From Bradyrhizobium sp. YR681 (GTDB lineage: Bacteria; Pseudomonadota; Alphaproteobacteria; Rhizobiales; Xanthobacteraceae): a DNA stretch of 64,000 nucleotides. Location of the stretch: contig NZ_AKIY01000017.1 of assembly GCF_000282615.1 (NCBI RefSeq), positions 1-64,000 of the forward strand, in the 5' to 3' direction. Of this stretch, positions 22,845 to 32,109 are shown in pieces; position 1 is the stretch's first letter; each line of letters begins with the position of its first letter. The notes beneath the pieces are model-generated. The model saw only the letters and a program-made list of their open reading frames with translations. It searched no databases and was not told the origin of the DNA. Made by a program: the position numbers and the translations under genes.

Positions 22845-23822
22845 TCACTCACCAGGAGCAATCGCGTTGCTGGGTGTCGGGCGGTCGGTGATCTGCTGGC
22901 CAAACAGGCTCCCGATCAGCTCGACCGCGGTCCGCGCGGTGCGGCCGCGTTCGTCGAGAAACGGATTGAGCTCGACGATGTCGACCGATCCCACCATACC
23001 GGAATCGTGCAGCAGCTCCATGATGAGGTGCGCCTCGCGGTAGGTCGCCCCTCCCGGCACCGTCGTGCCCACTCCCGGAGCGACACAGGGATCGAGAAAG
23101 TCGACGTCGAAGCTGACGTGAAGCACGCCGTTGCTGGCCTTGACGCGCTCGATGACGCGGCGGATCAGCACGGCGACCCCGAACTCGTCGATCTGGCGCA
23201 TGTCGACGACCCTGATCCGGCGCGCGCGCATTAATTCCTTTTCGAGCTTGTCGATCGAGCGCGCACCGAACAGGTCGAGCCTGTCAGGGTCAATCGACGC
23301 CCGCGGGTCGTCGCCGAGCAGGCCATCGAGCCCCGGCTCGCCACACAGGAACGCCGCCGACATGCCATGCATGTTCGCCGTGATCGTGGTTTCCGGCGTG
23401 TTGTAGTCGGCATGCGCATCCAGCCAGAGCACGAACAGCTCGCGTCCGTGCTCCCGCCAGTGGCGCGCCATCGCATTGACCGAGCCCATCGACAGCGTGT
23501 GGTCGCCGCCGAGAAAGATCGGGAGCGCTCCGGTTTTCGCGATCTCATAGCCTCGGCGGCTCAGCACGCGTGTCCAGCGCTGGATTTCGCGATAGTGGTT
23601 GGCTTTCTCGGGCGGCTCGTCGGCAAGGTCCCTGACCTCGGCCACGGAGAGATCGCCGTAATCGACGACCTCCAGATCCAGGCTTTCGAGCAGTGTCGCA
23701 AGGCCGGCGGTGCGCAGCGCCGCCGGGCCCATCAGGGTGCCGCGCTGCGAGGCTCCCATGTCGATGGGAGCGCCGAGCAAGGCGATGCGCCGGGCTCGAT
23801 CCGTCATGGTCCGATCGGTCAC
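22845..23822 (-). CDS. rocF: Arginase
   Basis: Arginase hydrolyses L-arginine to ornithine and urea using a binuclear Mn centre. The 325-residue product is started at GTG 23822 behind GGGAGACAAGCC; an ATG at 23807 is the alternative, with no ribosome-binding site. Metal-ligand motifs are GGDHTLSMG (from 105), WLDAHADYN (Asp135, His137, Asp139) and SFDVDFLDP; NMHGMSAAFL between them is the classical arginase signature, distinguishing it from agmatinase. It stands alone on the minus strand after the soxCD pair. Urea released here would feed nitrogen metabolism. Confidence 0.88.
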   Translation of the reverse strand: MTDRTMTDRARRIALLGAPIDMGASQRGTLMGPAALRTAGLATLLESLDLEVVDYGDLSVAEVRDLADEPPEKANHYREIQRWTRVLSRRGYEIAKTGALPIFLGGDHTLSMGSVNAMARHWREHGRELFVLWLDAHADYNTPETTITANMHGMSAAFLCGEPGLDGLLGDDPRASIDPDRLDLFGARSIDKLEKELMRARRIRVVDMRQIDEFGVAVLIRRVIERVKASNGVLHVSFDVDFLDPCVAPGVGTTVPGGATYREAHLIMELLHDSGMVGSVDIVELNPFLDERGRTARTAVELIGSLFGQQITDRPTPSNAIAPGE

Positions 23823-23952
23823 GGCTTGTCTCCCGAGATCAGCAAGGCCAAGCCAGCCTAACAGAGATTCGCATCCGTCGTTTCACGGGGATTTCGCAGC
23901 GAGGAGAGCCCTCCCGCCGGAACCAAAGCCCGCCCACCGCATTTTCTCTGCA

Positions 23953-24058
23953 AGGCCGGTACCCGCCGTTCAAAACGGCGCCTGTCGCGGATAGCCAAAG
24001 GTCGTTCGACCCGCTGTTCAAAACGAGCGCTCGCGCGGATAGCCAAAGGTACCGGCCT
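23953..24058. repeat. Tandem 41-bp repeat bounded by 11-bp perfect inverted repeats
   Basis: Two 41-bp units (23962-24002 and 24010-24050) share GTTCAAAACG and GCGGATAGCCAAAGGT with about seven mismatches. They are enclosed by AGGCCGGTACC (23953-23963) and its exact inverse GGTACCGGCCT (24048-24058). The whole looks like a small nonautonomous element or regulatory array just upstream of the gene at 24085. Confidence 0.7.
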
Positions 24059-24084
24059 CATCCATTCCATCAAACGCGGAGTTT

Positions 24085-24354
24085 ATGAACTTGAGCACGG
24101 AGATTCCGCAATCCGCCACCCAGCCCGGCCTGGCCGAGCGTGCGATTGATGCTGCAACCGACGTCTCCCAGACGATCGGTGAGGTCGCAGGAGGCCTGCA
24201 TTCGGCAGTCGATCGCCTGACGTCTGCCCTCGAGGAATCGCGAAAGCCTGGAGGGGCACTCGCGACGGTCGCTGCGATCACGCGCGAAGCGCCGCTTGCC
24301 AGCCTGTTCATCGCTTTCTTGTTCGGTGTTGCGGTTACGCGGCGGCGCCGGTAA
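24085..24354 (+). CDS. Small membrane-anchored protein (YqjD/ElaB-like layout)
   Basis: The 89-residue protein begins at ATG 24085. A helical, polar segment (IDAATDVSQTIGEVAGGLHSAVDRL) precedes one hydrophobic helix near the C-terminus (APLASLFIAFLFGVAV) and a final RRRR. This resembles the tail-anchored inner-membrane proteins of the YqjD/ElaB type, some of which bind ribosomes in stationary phase. The resemblance is in layout only. The element at 23953-24058 ends 27 bp upstream of its start. Confidence 0.5.
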   Translation: MNLSTEIPQSATQPGLAERAIDAATDVSQTIGEVAGGLHSAVDRLTSALEESRKPGGALATVAAITREAPLASLFIAFLFGVAVTRRRR

Positions 24355-24372
24355 GAGCCGCGCGGAACGTGC

Positions 24373-27129
24373 CTAGGCAGCGCTCACGGTCTCGAGCTTA
24401 GCTGCGAGGAATTGCCGGTCGAAGGCTTCCGCCGGCATCGGGCGGCCGAAGAAATATCCCTGCCCTTCCTCGCACCCCATGCTGACGAGGAAATCGGCCG
24501 TGGCGCGGTTCTCGATACCTTCGGCCACGACCGTGAGTCCGAGCTGCTTGCTGAGGCCGATGGTCGAGCCGACGATCGCCGCATCGTCGGAGTCGGCCAG
24601 CAGATCGAGCACGAACGACCGGTCGATCTTGAGTCCGTCGAGCGGAAATTTCTTCAGATAGCTCAGGCTCGCATAACCCGTGCCGAAATCGTCGAACAGG
24701 ACGCGGACGCCGAGCTGCTGTATCCGCTTGAACATGTCGAGCACGCGGCTCTCGTCGTGGAGCAGAATGTCCTCGGTGACCTCGATCTCGAGCAGCTGCG
24801 GCGTGAGCCCCGTCGCTTCGAGCAGTGCGGCAACCGCATGCGCAAGATCGCCGGAATGGAGCTGCGACGGCGAGAGGTTGATCGCGACGCGCACGCTGTT
24901 GCCCGACAATTCCCACACGCGCGCCTGCCGACAGGCGGTCTCCATCACCCAATTGGCGATCCGTTCGGACAGAGCCGAGGTGTTGACCACCGGCATGAAC
25001 TCCCCGGGCGAGACGTAGCCGCGCACCGGATGCCGCCAGCGGATCAACGCTTCAGCCCCGACCAGGCTGCCGTCGATCAGGCGAACCTGGGGCTGGTAGA
25101 ACAGTTCGAACTCGCCGCGATCCGCGGCAAGTGCCAGCTCGCTCTCCAGCGTCAGCCGGTCCTCCAGCTCCTGCCTGATCGCACTCTCGAAGATCACATG
25201 GCTGCCGCGCCGCGTCGCCTTTGCCCGGCTGAGTGCGAGATGGCCGTTGCTGAGGAGATCGTCGGCGTTGTGTCCCCCCTCGGGATAGACGGCGACGCCG
25301 ATGCTGATCCTGACGCGGTGCTGCCGCGCCACCGTTGCGAGCGGCGCTTCGAACGCGCGCGCGATCCGCTCGGCAAACGCCGCGGCCGGCTCGCCGGCCT
25401 CGGCGCAATCGAGCGCGATGGCGAACTCGTCGCCGCTGAGCCGGGCGACGACTGCCTTGCCATTCACCTCGGCTCGGAGACGTTCTGCGACGGCCCGCAG
25501 TACGAGGTCGCCGGCCGAATGTCCGAGCATATCGTTGATCTGCTGGAAGCCATCGAGGCCCAGCACAAGCAGGGCGACGTCGGAAGACCGCCGCTCCGCC
25601 GCGACGATCAGATTGGCAAGGCCTGCATGCAGCATATTGCGGTTGGCAAGACCCGTCAGCGCGTCGTGTTCGGCGAGATATCTGACGCGCTCGGCCTCGC
25701 GCTTGCGGACCGAGATGTCGCGCAGGATCGCTCCATACTGGAATCCGTCCGTGCCCTGCCAGCCCGAGAAACTCGCTTCGACGGGGAACGTCTCGCCATT
25801 CTTGCGCCGGCTCTCGAACTCGACGACCACAGCCCCGCCGGGGACCAGCAGCGCCTGGCGCGCGGCGTCGCGCATGGACGGCTTCGTATCGCCGTCCGCC
25901 GCCACGGCGCACAGCGTTTCGAACGGACGGCCGATGATCTCGGCGGGCATGTAACCGAAGATCGCACTCGCACCGGGATTCCAGACCGTGATCCGGTGAT
26001 CCTCATCGGTGCAGACGAGGCCATCGCCGAGCGACATCGCAATGCGGTGAAAGCGGCTCTCGGCGATGCGTCCCAGGAGACCACGAAAATCGATCTCGTC
26101 CAGCGCGATCGCCGTCAGGTAAGCGACGATCGCGATATGGAACAGCGACGTGTCGATGACGAAGGGCCATCTTGCCTGCACGAAGATCGCGGCCAGTTCG
26201 ACGACCGCTCCGGCTGCGATCAGGATCACAACGCGATAGCCAGGCGCGAAGCGGCGCCACGCATACATCATGAGCAGGCAGATCAGGCCCAGGCCGGCGA
26301 TCATGCCGGCATCGGACGTCCAGCGCAGCATCCGGTTCTGGAGGATGGATTCGGTCGCCATGGCCTGGAGCACGGGTCCCGAGACGACGCCGCCATTGGG
26401 GACGCTGAACCGGTCGCCCAATTCAAGCGCCGTGGCGCCGACGATGACCTTCTTGTCCCTCAGCTTGTCGAGCGTCGCGGTATCGCCGCGCAGCACGTCG
26501 CTATAGGAGACCCGCGGAATCGAGGCCGCCTTGATGCTGAAGTCGATCAGGAAAGGGGGCCGGCGATTGGCGTCCTGCCCGGCCAGCACGACGGCCATCG
26601 ACGGCATCGTGGTATCGCCGAGCTTCTCACTGGACGGATAACGGCGGACGAGCCCGTCGGACTCGACCGAAACATTGACGACGGCCGGCCACGACTGGTT
26701 GCCGAACGGCTTCAGCGGGCGATTGATGTGAGCGGTACCGCCATTCGGCGCCGGCTGCTTGAAGGACGGCAGGATCGTCGAGCCGCCGATCTCCCGAAGC
26801 GCCTTGACGAAGGCCTCGTCGGAGACCGGATCAGACGGGGTGCTGAAATCGACGTCGAAGGCGATGTCCTGCGCTCCGGCAGCCTCGAGCCTGTGCAACA
26901 GCTCCGCGTGGAGCCGGCGTGGCCAGGGCCACACCCCGATCTGGTCGATCGAGGGCGCGTCAATGGCAACCACGACGACATTGCCGCTGGCCGCGCGCGA
27001 TTGCCAGGCGAACCGCAGATCGGTGAGCGCGTTGCGGAGCGCGCCATGCCATCCCGTGGACAGCACGACCGCCAACGCGATCACGACAAGAATATGCGGC
27101 CGATAGCGTTTCACTTTGCTCCCCTGCAC
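24373..27129 (-). CDS. CHASE2-PAS-GGDEF-EAL cyclic-di-GMP signalling protein
   Basis: The 918-residue membrane protein has a first helix at 11-28, a periplasmic CHASE2 sensor domain to about 265 (FAWQSRAASGNVVVVAID; VGATALELGDRFSVP), three helices at about 270-345, a PAS domain (about 360-470, with CTDEDHRITVWNPGASAIFGY), GGDEF (about 480-640) and EAL (about 655-905). The diguanylate cyclase motif is SGDEF near residue 563, which can still be active. The phosphodiesterase has EALIRW near 693, DDFGTGYASL and KIDRSFV, so its catalytic set looks intact. It would sense an envelope signal and adjust c-di-GMP. It precedes, on the opposite side, the FecR-domain and TpsB genes and likely works with them. 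Confidence 0.85.
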   Translation of the reverse strand: MQGSKVKRYRPHILVVIALAVVLSTGWHGALRNALTDLRFAWQSRAASGNVVVVAIDAPSIDQIGVWPWPRRLHAELLHRLEAAGAQDIAFDVDFSTPSDPVSDEAFVKALREIGGSTILPSFKQPAPNGGTAHINRPLKPFGNQSWPAVVNVSVESDGLVRRYPSSEKLGDTTMPSMAVVLAGQDANRRPPFLIDFSIKAASIPRVSYSDVLRGDTATLDKLRDKKVIVGATALELGDRFSVPNGGVVSGPVLQAMATESILQNRMLRWTSDAGMIAGLGLICLLMMYAWRRFAPGYRVVILIAAGAVVELAAIFVQARWPFVIDTSLFHIAIVAYLTAIALDEIDFRGLLGRIAESRFHRIAMSLGDGLVCTDEDHRITVWNPGASAIFGYMPAEIIGRPFETLCAVAADGDTKPSMRDAARQALLVPGGAVVVEFESRRKNGETFPVEASFSGWQGTDGFQYGAILRDISVRKREAERVRYLAEHDALTGLANRNMLHAGLANLIVAAERRSSDVALLVLGLDGFQQINDMLGHSAGDLVLRAVAERLRAEVNGKAVVARLSGDEFAIALDCAEAGEPAAAFAERIARAFEAPLATVARQHRVRISIGVAVYPEGGHNADDLLSNGHLALSRAKATRRGSHVIFESAIRQELEDRLTLESELALAADRGEFELFYQPQVRLIDGSLVGAEALIRWRHPVRGYVSPGEFMPVVNTSALSERIANWVMETACRQARVWELSGNSVRVAINLSPSQLHSGDLAHAVAALLEATGLTPQLLEIEVTEDILLHDESRVLDMFKRIQQLGVRVLFDDFGTGYASLSYLKKFPLDGLKIDRSFVLDLLADSDDAAIVGSTIGLSKQLGLTVVAEGIENRATADFLVSMGCEEGQGYFFGRPMPAEAFDRQFLAAKLETVSAA

Positions 27130-27175
27130 CGGCGGCGCTTGCCCCAGGCGCTTCCCCTATGCCGACGATGCGATC

Positions 27176-28408
27176 CTAGTGATGGCCTCTGCCCCAATAC
27201 CAACCGTAGTGGTGGCCGTTGTTGCCGCTATTGCCGTTTCCGTTATTCCCGTTTCCACTGTTGCCGTTGTTGCCGGTGCCGCTGCTTCCGTTACCCGTCG
27301 CGCCAGTCCCGCTGCTTCCGCTCCCAGAGCTCCCGCTGGATCCGGTGCTGCTCGATCCGGCGGTGGCCGCAACAGTCGTGGTTGCGCTCGACGACGTCGA
27401 TGCAGCGCTGGCGGTGGAAGCACTGCTGCTCGCGATCACCGCTGTTACGCTGGAGCTGTTCGAGGCCGTGGTGGTGGTGCTCGTCGAGCTATCGCTCCAC
27501 ACCGTGGCTGTCCCGGCGCTGGCGTTCGCGTTACGCACGCGCCCCGTTGCAACAGGTCCATGGGCAAGACCATTCGTGACCTTGTGGAAGTTCAGCTTCA
27601 CCTCACCGAGCGAGCTCGAGATGCGCACGACGCCCGCCCTGGGTGCCTGGCCTCCAGCCGCCTGACGCGACAGCGCCGGCGCGCCGGCCGCCTTGGTCCC
27701 CTTGTCGATCGGACCGAGTGCGTGGATCGCATGCCCGTTCGCTGCATTGCGCGGCGCCGACAGTCCCGATTTCGGCACCGGAACGCGCTCGATCGTGGGC
27801 GCGCGCGGCTTGCCGTGCTCGATCGGATTGAAGGTGCCGGCACCGCTCAGGCTGAGACCGGGCTTGCCGTGTTCAAAGACGGTAGCCGCTTGTCCCGGCA
27901 TGACTTGCGCGATCTGCCCCGTCTTGAAGTCCGAGACTTCGACTTGGCCGCGAACGACGCCGACCTTGGTGCTGCCCGCACCAACGGTGACGCTGAACTG
28001 CGTTCCCTTGACCACGGCGGCGAGATAGGGCGTCTCGACCTCGAAATGTTTGACGTTGCGCTTCTCGACCTCGAGCAGGATGGATCCCGCCCGCTGGATG
28101 ATGGTGGTCGAGAGACCGTCCTTCTTCTCCACCGGCAGGCCGACCACCGAGTTCGGAGAGATCAGGATGGTTTCCTCGCCGCGGACCAGGAGCACACGCC
28201 CGTTGCGTCCGGTGCGAATGGTGTTGCCGGGCTTGAGCGTCTCTTCCTGGTTCAGCGACACGGGCTGCGCACCGTCGGCGGCAATCCAGACCTCGCCCGA
28301 GGCTTTGCTCACCGACCAGACACCGTCATCCGCCGCCGATGCGCCGGAAGCCGCTCCCAGTACCAGCGCGACCATCAAGGTCCGCAGCAGTCCATCTCTA
28401 CCGAACAT
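27176..28408 (-). CDS. FecR-domain secreted protein with low-complexity Ser/Thr/Gly/Asn tail
   Basis: The 410-residue protein is started at ATG 28408 (MFGRDGLL), with GAGGATC upstream, in preference to 28459; this places a signal peptide at residues 1-26, ending ASA. Residues 30-170 are a FecR domain: GEVWIAADG, LKPGNTIRTGRNGRVLLV, ETPYLAAVVKGTQFSVTV, VGVVRGQVEVSD. The middle is Pro/Lys-rich. The last 100 or so residues are Ser/Thr-, then Gly/Asn-rich repeats ending HHYGWYWGRGHH. FecR domains outside iron signalling often accompany CHASE2 proteins. It follows the divergent TpsB gene and precedes the CHASE2 gene with a 46-bp gap, so it is probably co-transcribed with the latter. Confidence 0.8.
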   Translation of the reverse strand: MFGRDGLLRTLMVALVLGAASGASAADDGVWSVSKASGEVWIAADGAQPVSLNQEETLKPGNTIRTGRNGRVLLVRGEETILISPNSVVGLPVEKKDGLSTTIIQRAGSILLEVEKRNVKHFEVETPYLAAVVKGTQFSVTVGAGSTKVGVVRGQVEVSDFKTGQIAQVMPGQAATVFEHGKPGLSLSGAGTFNPIEHGKPRAPTIERVPVPKSGLSAPRNAANGHAIHALGPIDKGTKAAGAPALSRQAAGGQAPRAGVVRISSSLGEVKLNFHKVTNGLAHGPVATGRVRNANASAGTATVWSDSSTSTTTTASNSSSVTAVIASSSASTASAASTSSSATTTVAATAGSSSTGSSGSSGSGSSGTGATGNGSSGTGNNGNSGNGNNGNGNSGNNGHHYGWYWGRGHH

Positions 28409-28538
28409 GACGATCCTCAGTCCGCTTAACAGCCGGACATGAGGCGTATCCGAAATCACTCAAGATCCGATTAGCTAGAACCGGCAAATCGAACGACCGC
28501 ATTAACCTTTCATTGACCATAAAAAACTATGAAAAATC

Positions 28539-30335
28539 ATGCGGCTAACGATTCCTTACCGGCCCCGGCGCATTTCTCCGTTGAACTACGGAGCGCAGCT
28601 CCCGCAAACCATGGCGGGACGGTATTTGGCTGCCGCGCTCGTCCTTTGCGTCCCGACGCTGGCGGGAATCCCGCAAGCCCTCGCGCAGCAGGCGAACCAA
28701 CCCGGTTTCGATCCCCGCCAGCCCGAGAAATATTTTGAGAACCAATCCGAGCAGGAAACGCTGAGCCGGCCGCCGGTCAAGCTGCCCTCGGTTGGTCAGC
28801 CCAATACCGGCGGCGACACCAAGCCGCAATTCGTCCTCCGCGGCGTCAATGTCAGCGGCGCCCGCGCCGTCCCCGGCGATCGCATCGCCGCGGCCTATCA
28901 GCCCTATCTCGGCAAGAAGGTTTCGCAGGCCGATCTCGCCGCGATCGCCGGCGCGGTCAGCGACCTCTACCGTGCCGCCGGCTTCCATCTGAGCCGGGCC
29001 ATCGTGCCGCCGCAGGACATCGCCGACGGCCTCGTCCGGATCCAGGTGATCGAAGGCGCCATCGTGCAAGCCGAACTGAAAGGCGACGGCGCCGAGCAGT
29101 TCGGCGTGAGGCCGATGCTCGGGCCGGTTCTGGCGGAACAGCCGTCCCGGCTGGCAACGCTCGAACGCCAGCTCTTCCTCATCAATGGCAGGCCTGGCGT
29201 CCGGATCACCGATACCGCGCTGGAGGAGATCGGCGGCGCCACCGGCCGCTTCCGCCTCGTCGTCTATTTGAAGACCTGGCACGTCTTCTCGTCGTTCGGC
29301 ATGGACAATCTCGGCTCGTCCTCGGTCGGCCCGTGGCAGACCTACGCGACCGGCGCGTTCAACTCCTACCTCACCCCCGGCGACACACTGGCCGTCAACC
29401 TGTCGACCATCGCCAACGACCCGCGCGAGCTCGGCTTTGCCCGGCTATCCTACGACGCACCGGTCGGCGTCGACGGCGTGCGTCTCGGTGCCTCCGTCCT
29501 GTACAGCGCGGTGCGGCCGGGCGACGCCCGCCGCCTCGACAGCGACATCACCACGACCGAAGCTTTCGAGGTGCGGGCAAGCACGGTACCCTTCATGTCG
29601 CAATCGTCGGGGCTGACGCTGACCATGGCTGGCACCTTCAGCAACGTGTCGGAGCACGACCTTTACGGCCCCTGGTACAACGACCACATCAGGACCGCGA
29701 GCCTGACCGCCGACTACCGGCTCCAGGATCGCTTCGGCGGCACCAATTTCGCGACGTTGACCTACCGTCAGGGCCTCGACATCTTCGGCGCCTCGCATTT
29801 CGACGACGATCTGTTGTCGCGCGACGGTGCCGCATCGAACTTCTCGGTGCTGAACATCTGGTTCACGCGCTACCAGACGCTCAGCGACGCCTGGTCGCTC
29901 AAGCTCTCCGCGGCGAGCCAGACGGCATCGCGGCCCCTGTTCACGTCGCAGCAATTCTATCTCGGCGGTGCAGCCTTCGGCCGGGGTTATGGCGCGGCCG
30001 AGATCAGCGGCGACAACGGCCTTGCCGGCTCGCTCGAACTGCGCTTCGACCAGAAGCTCAATTTCCGCTACTGGAGCGGCTATCAGCTCTACGCCTTCGG
30101 CGACGCCGGCGCAGTCTGGAACGACGGTTACCGGTTGAGCGACGGCCTGTCGCTGACGTCAGCGGGAGCCGGCGTGCGGTTCTTCCTGCCGGATGATTTG
30201 CAGGCCGATCTCGGCGTGGCTGTCCCCTTGAGCTACCGGGCGCCGGACAACGAGCGCCGCAGCCCGCGCTTCCTGTTCACCCTGTCGAGCGCCTTCCGGC
30301 TCTGTCCGGAACGCGGCAAGGGCGGCTGCCTCTAG
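28539..30335 (+). CDS. TpsB-type outer-membrane translocator (ShlB/FhaC/HecB family)
   Basis: TpsB proteins are 16-stranded outer-membrane barrels that export a cognate TpsA protein. The 598-residue product has an N-terminal signal region (hydrophobic at 27-47), a linker, a POTRA_2 domain (FVLRGVNVSGARAVPGD; VRIQVIEGAIVQAEL), a second POTRA-like part and a C-terminal barrel (YLGGAAFGRGYGAAEISGDNG, which carries the conserved RGY loop-6 motif). It ends in RLCPERGKGGCL rather than the usual terminal aromatic residue. An internal ATG at 28611 is a possible start. No TpsA gene is adjacent; the FecR-domain gene is divergent, 130 bp away. Confidence 0.82.
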   Translation: MRLTIPYRPRRISPLNYGAQLPQTMAGRYLAAALVLCVPTLAGIPQALAQQANQPGFDPRQPEKYFENQSEQETLSRPPVKLPSVGQPNTGGDTKPQFVLRGVNVSGARAVPGDRIAAAYQPYLGKKVSQADLAAIAGAVSDLYRAAGFHLSRAIVPPQDIADGLVRIQVIEGAIVQAELKGDGAEQFGVRPMLGPVLAEQPSRLATLERQLFLINGRPGVRITDTALEEIGGATGRFRLVVYLKTWHVFSSFGMDNLGSSSVGPWQTYATGAFNSYLTPGDTLAVNLSTIANDPRELGFARLSYDAPVGVDGVRLGASVLYSAVRPGDARRLDSDITTTEAFEVRASTVPFMSQSSGLTLTMAGTFSNVSEHDLYGPWYNDHIRTASLTADYRLQDRFGGTNFATLTYRQGLDIFGASHFDDDLLSRDGAASNFSVLNIWFTRYQTLSDAWSLKLSAASQTASRPLFTSQQFYLGGAAFGRGYGAAEISGDNGLAGSLELRFDQKLNFRYWSGYQLYAFGDAGAVWNDGYRLSDGLSLTSAGAGVRFFLPDDLQADLGVAVPLSYRAPDNERRSPRFLFTLSSAFRLCPERGKGGCL

Positions 30336-30488
30336 CCGAACGGCCGTCGCCGCCGCATGCCTTGATGCGGCCCTTTTGCGGCGCTTCTCACAGACTTGCC
30401 TAAATTTAATCCCGTACCCTGCTCACGATCGCTCGATCCGGGAGCCTCCGATGACCATGTTCAGCCGAAAGTGATTTGAGACGGAACC

Positions 30489-31319
30489 ATGAAAAGGGTG
30501 TTTGCAATCCTGGCCTTTCTCTGCGTCCTTGGCGTCGGCCAGTATGTCGTCGTCAGCCGGTTCGCGATCCGCCATGAGGTCCTGCACCTGTTCGACGCCT
30601 CCCGCCAGCGGCCGATCTCGGTCGAGATCGCGGTGCGGCGCGACTACGAGACCAAAGCCAATCTCGGCCTCTGGAAGCTGCCGCTCGCCATCATCAGCAA
30701 CGGCAACACCGTCAAGGCCACCGAATATTCCTTCCTCGCCAACGTGCTCGCGGCACGCGGCTATCTCGTTGCCAGCATCCAGCAGGACCTGCCGAGCGAT
30801 CCGCCGTTGATGACCCATGTCGGCCAGCAATATGTCGGACGTCGCGAGGTCTATATCCGCTGCGAGGCCAACATCCTTTTCACCCTGGGCGAATTGAAAA
30901 GGCGACAGGACAATGCCGACTACGACCACATCACACTCGTCGGCCATTCCAATGGTGGCGACGTCTCGATGTATGTCGCCCATCAGCACCCGGAACTGGT
31001 GTCGAAAGTGATCACGCTCGACAATCTGCGGGTGCCCTTCGTGCTCAGCGACAATATGAAGATCCTGTCGTTCCGCTCAAAGGATCCGCATTTCCAGACC
31101 GATCCCGGCGTGCTGCCAACGCCGGAAGAGGCCAAGGCACGCGGCATCGATATCGTCAATACCGGCGCTCAGCACACCGAGATGAGCGACCGCGGACCCC
31201 ACGCGGTCAAGGAAAAGATCCAGGAGACGCTCGACCGCTTCCTGCGCGACAGCGCCAGCAGCGCACTGGCGCCAGCCGATACGAGAAGCCCGATGATCAT
31301 GAACCCCGGCGATTATTAG
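30489..31319 (+). CDS. Alpha/beta-hydrolase-fold protein
   Basis: The 276-residue protein starts at ATG 30489 and has an N-terminal membrane anchor or signal helix (residues 2-22). The fold is shown by LPLAIISNGN, the nucleophile elbow VGHSNGGDVS (Ser154), and a late His in GAQHTEM (about 237). The NGNTVKATEYSFLANVLAARGYLV segment is typical of DLH/lipase-like members. The substrate is unknown; an esterase or similar hydrolase at the periplasmic side is likely. It is on the same strand as the TpsB gene, 153 bp downstream, and could share its transcript. Confidence 0.7.
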   Translation: MKRVFAILAFLCVLGVGQYVVVSRFAIRHEVLHLFDASRQRPISVEIAVRRDYETKANLGLWKLPLAIISNGNTVKATEYSFLANVLAARGYLVASIQQDLPSDPPLMTHVGQQYVGRREVYIRCEANILFTLGELKRRQDNADYDHITLVGHSNGGDVSMYVAHQHPELVSKVITLDNLRVPFVLSDNMKILSFRSKDPHFQTDPGVLPTPEEAKARGIDIVNTGAQHTEMSDRGPHAVKEKIQETLDRFLRDSASSALAPADTRSPMIMNPGDY

Positions 31320-31595
31320 CCCGGGAAGCTTTGCGGCAGATCAAGGTTGCTTCGGACCGGCTGCGATAGAAAGGCCAGGCAGCGTCGGAGAGACACGTGT
31401 CGCACTATTCCGAAAGTCTTGATACGAAAGGCCTCGGCCTGCCCACGACCAGGACCCCGGCATTCGCGCGGCATCTCTATCGTTCGGCCCGCAGGCTGCT
31501 GCGGTCGATCATAGCCCGGATCGATCTCTCGCAATTTCCGGGTTCGTGCTGCGGGTGACCCCCGCGTCCGCAAGCGAACGCATGAGGGCTACCCG

Positions 31596-31916
31596 ATGCA
31601 CAAGCATTTGAGACGAATTTACCTGTTGCTCGCCATGGCCTCGGGTTCGGGTTCGTCGTCCGCTCTCGCGGCCGATGCCGGTCACGGCGCCGACCTTGCC
31701 CAGCGCTGGTGCGCAAGCTGCCATGTCGTCGCCAATGGCCAGGCGGCAGCCAGCGCCGACGTCCCTTCGTTCGCATCCGTTGCGCGCCGGCCGGACTTCA
31801 GTCCGGAGAAGCTCGCCTTCTTCCTGCTCGACCCGCATCCGAAGATGCCGAGCTTTCCCTTGAGCAGGACCGAAGCCGGCGACATCGCGGCCTATATCGG
31901 ATCGCTGCGTCCGTAG
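31596..31916 (+). CDS. Small c-type cytochrome
   Basis: The 106-residue periplasmic protein has a signal peptide (residues 1-26, ending ALA), one heme c motif CASCH at 39-43, and a Met ligand in HPKMPSFPLS. The C-terminal helix DIAAYIGSLRP is typical of class I cytochromes. It is a lone gene; the electron donor and acceptor are unknown. Confidence 0.8.
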   Translation: MHKHLRRIYLLLAMASGSGSSSALAADAGHGADLAQRWCASCHVVANGQAAASADVPSFASVARRPDFSPEKLAFFLLDPHPKMPSFPLSRTEAGDIAAYIGSLRP

Positions 31917-31942
31917 GGCGCCGGCCAGGCGCGACACTTCAG

Positions 31943-31977
31943 AAAATGCAAATCCCTGCCGGAGGACCGACAGGGAT
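31943..31977 (-). terminator. Intrinsic terminator for the phasin gene
   Basis: On the minus strand a stem ATCCCTGTCGG pairs with CCGGCAGGGAT across a four-base loop and is followed by TTTGCATTTTC. It lies 133 bases after the phasin stop. Confidence 0.55.
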
Positions 31978-32109
31978 CAGCAGAAAGGATGATGGACGGC
32001 GAATGAGAGACCCATTCGGTGGCCCATCATGGACCTGCACGAGCATCGAAATGCGGATCTCGACGCCGCGCAAGATCAATTTGTAGGCACGCAGCGCACA
32101 GACCAGGAA

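Noticed and set aside
24412-27579. 1055-codon frame antisense to the CHASE2-GGDEF-EAL gene
   Set aside because: The opposite strand carries unmistakable CHASE2, PAS, GGDEF and EAL motifs; the antisense frame is Arg/Asp-rich without domains.
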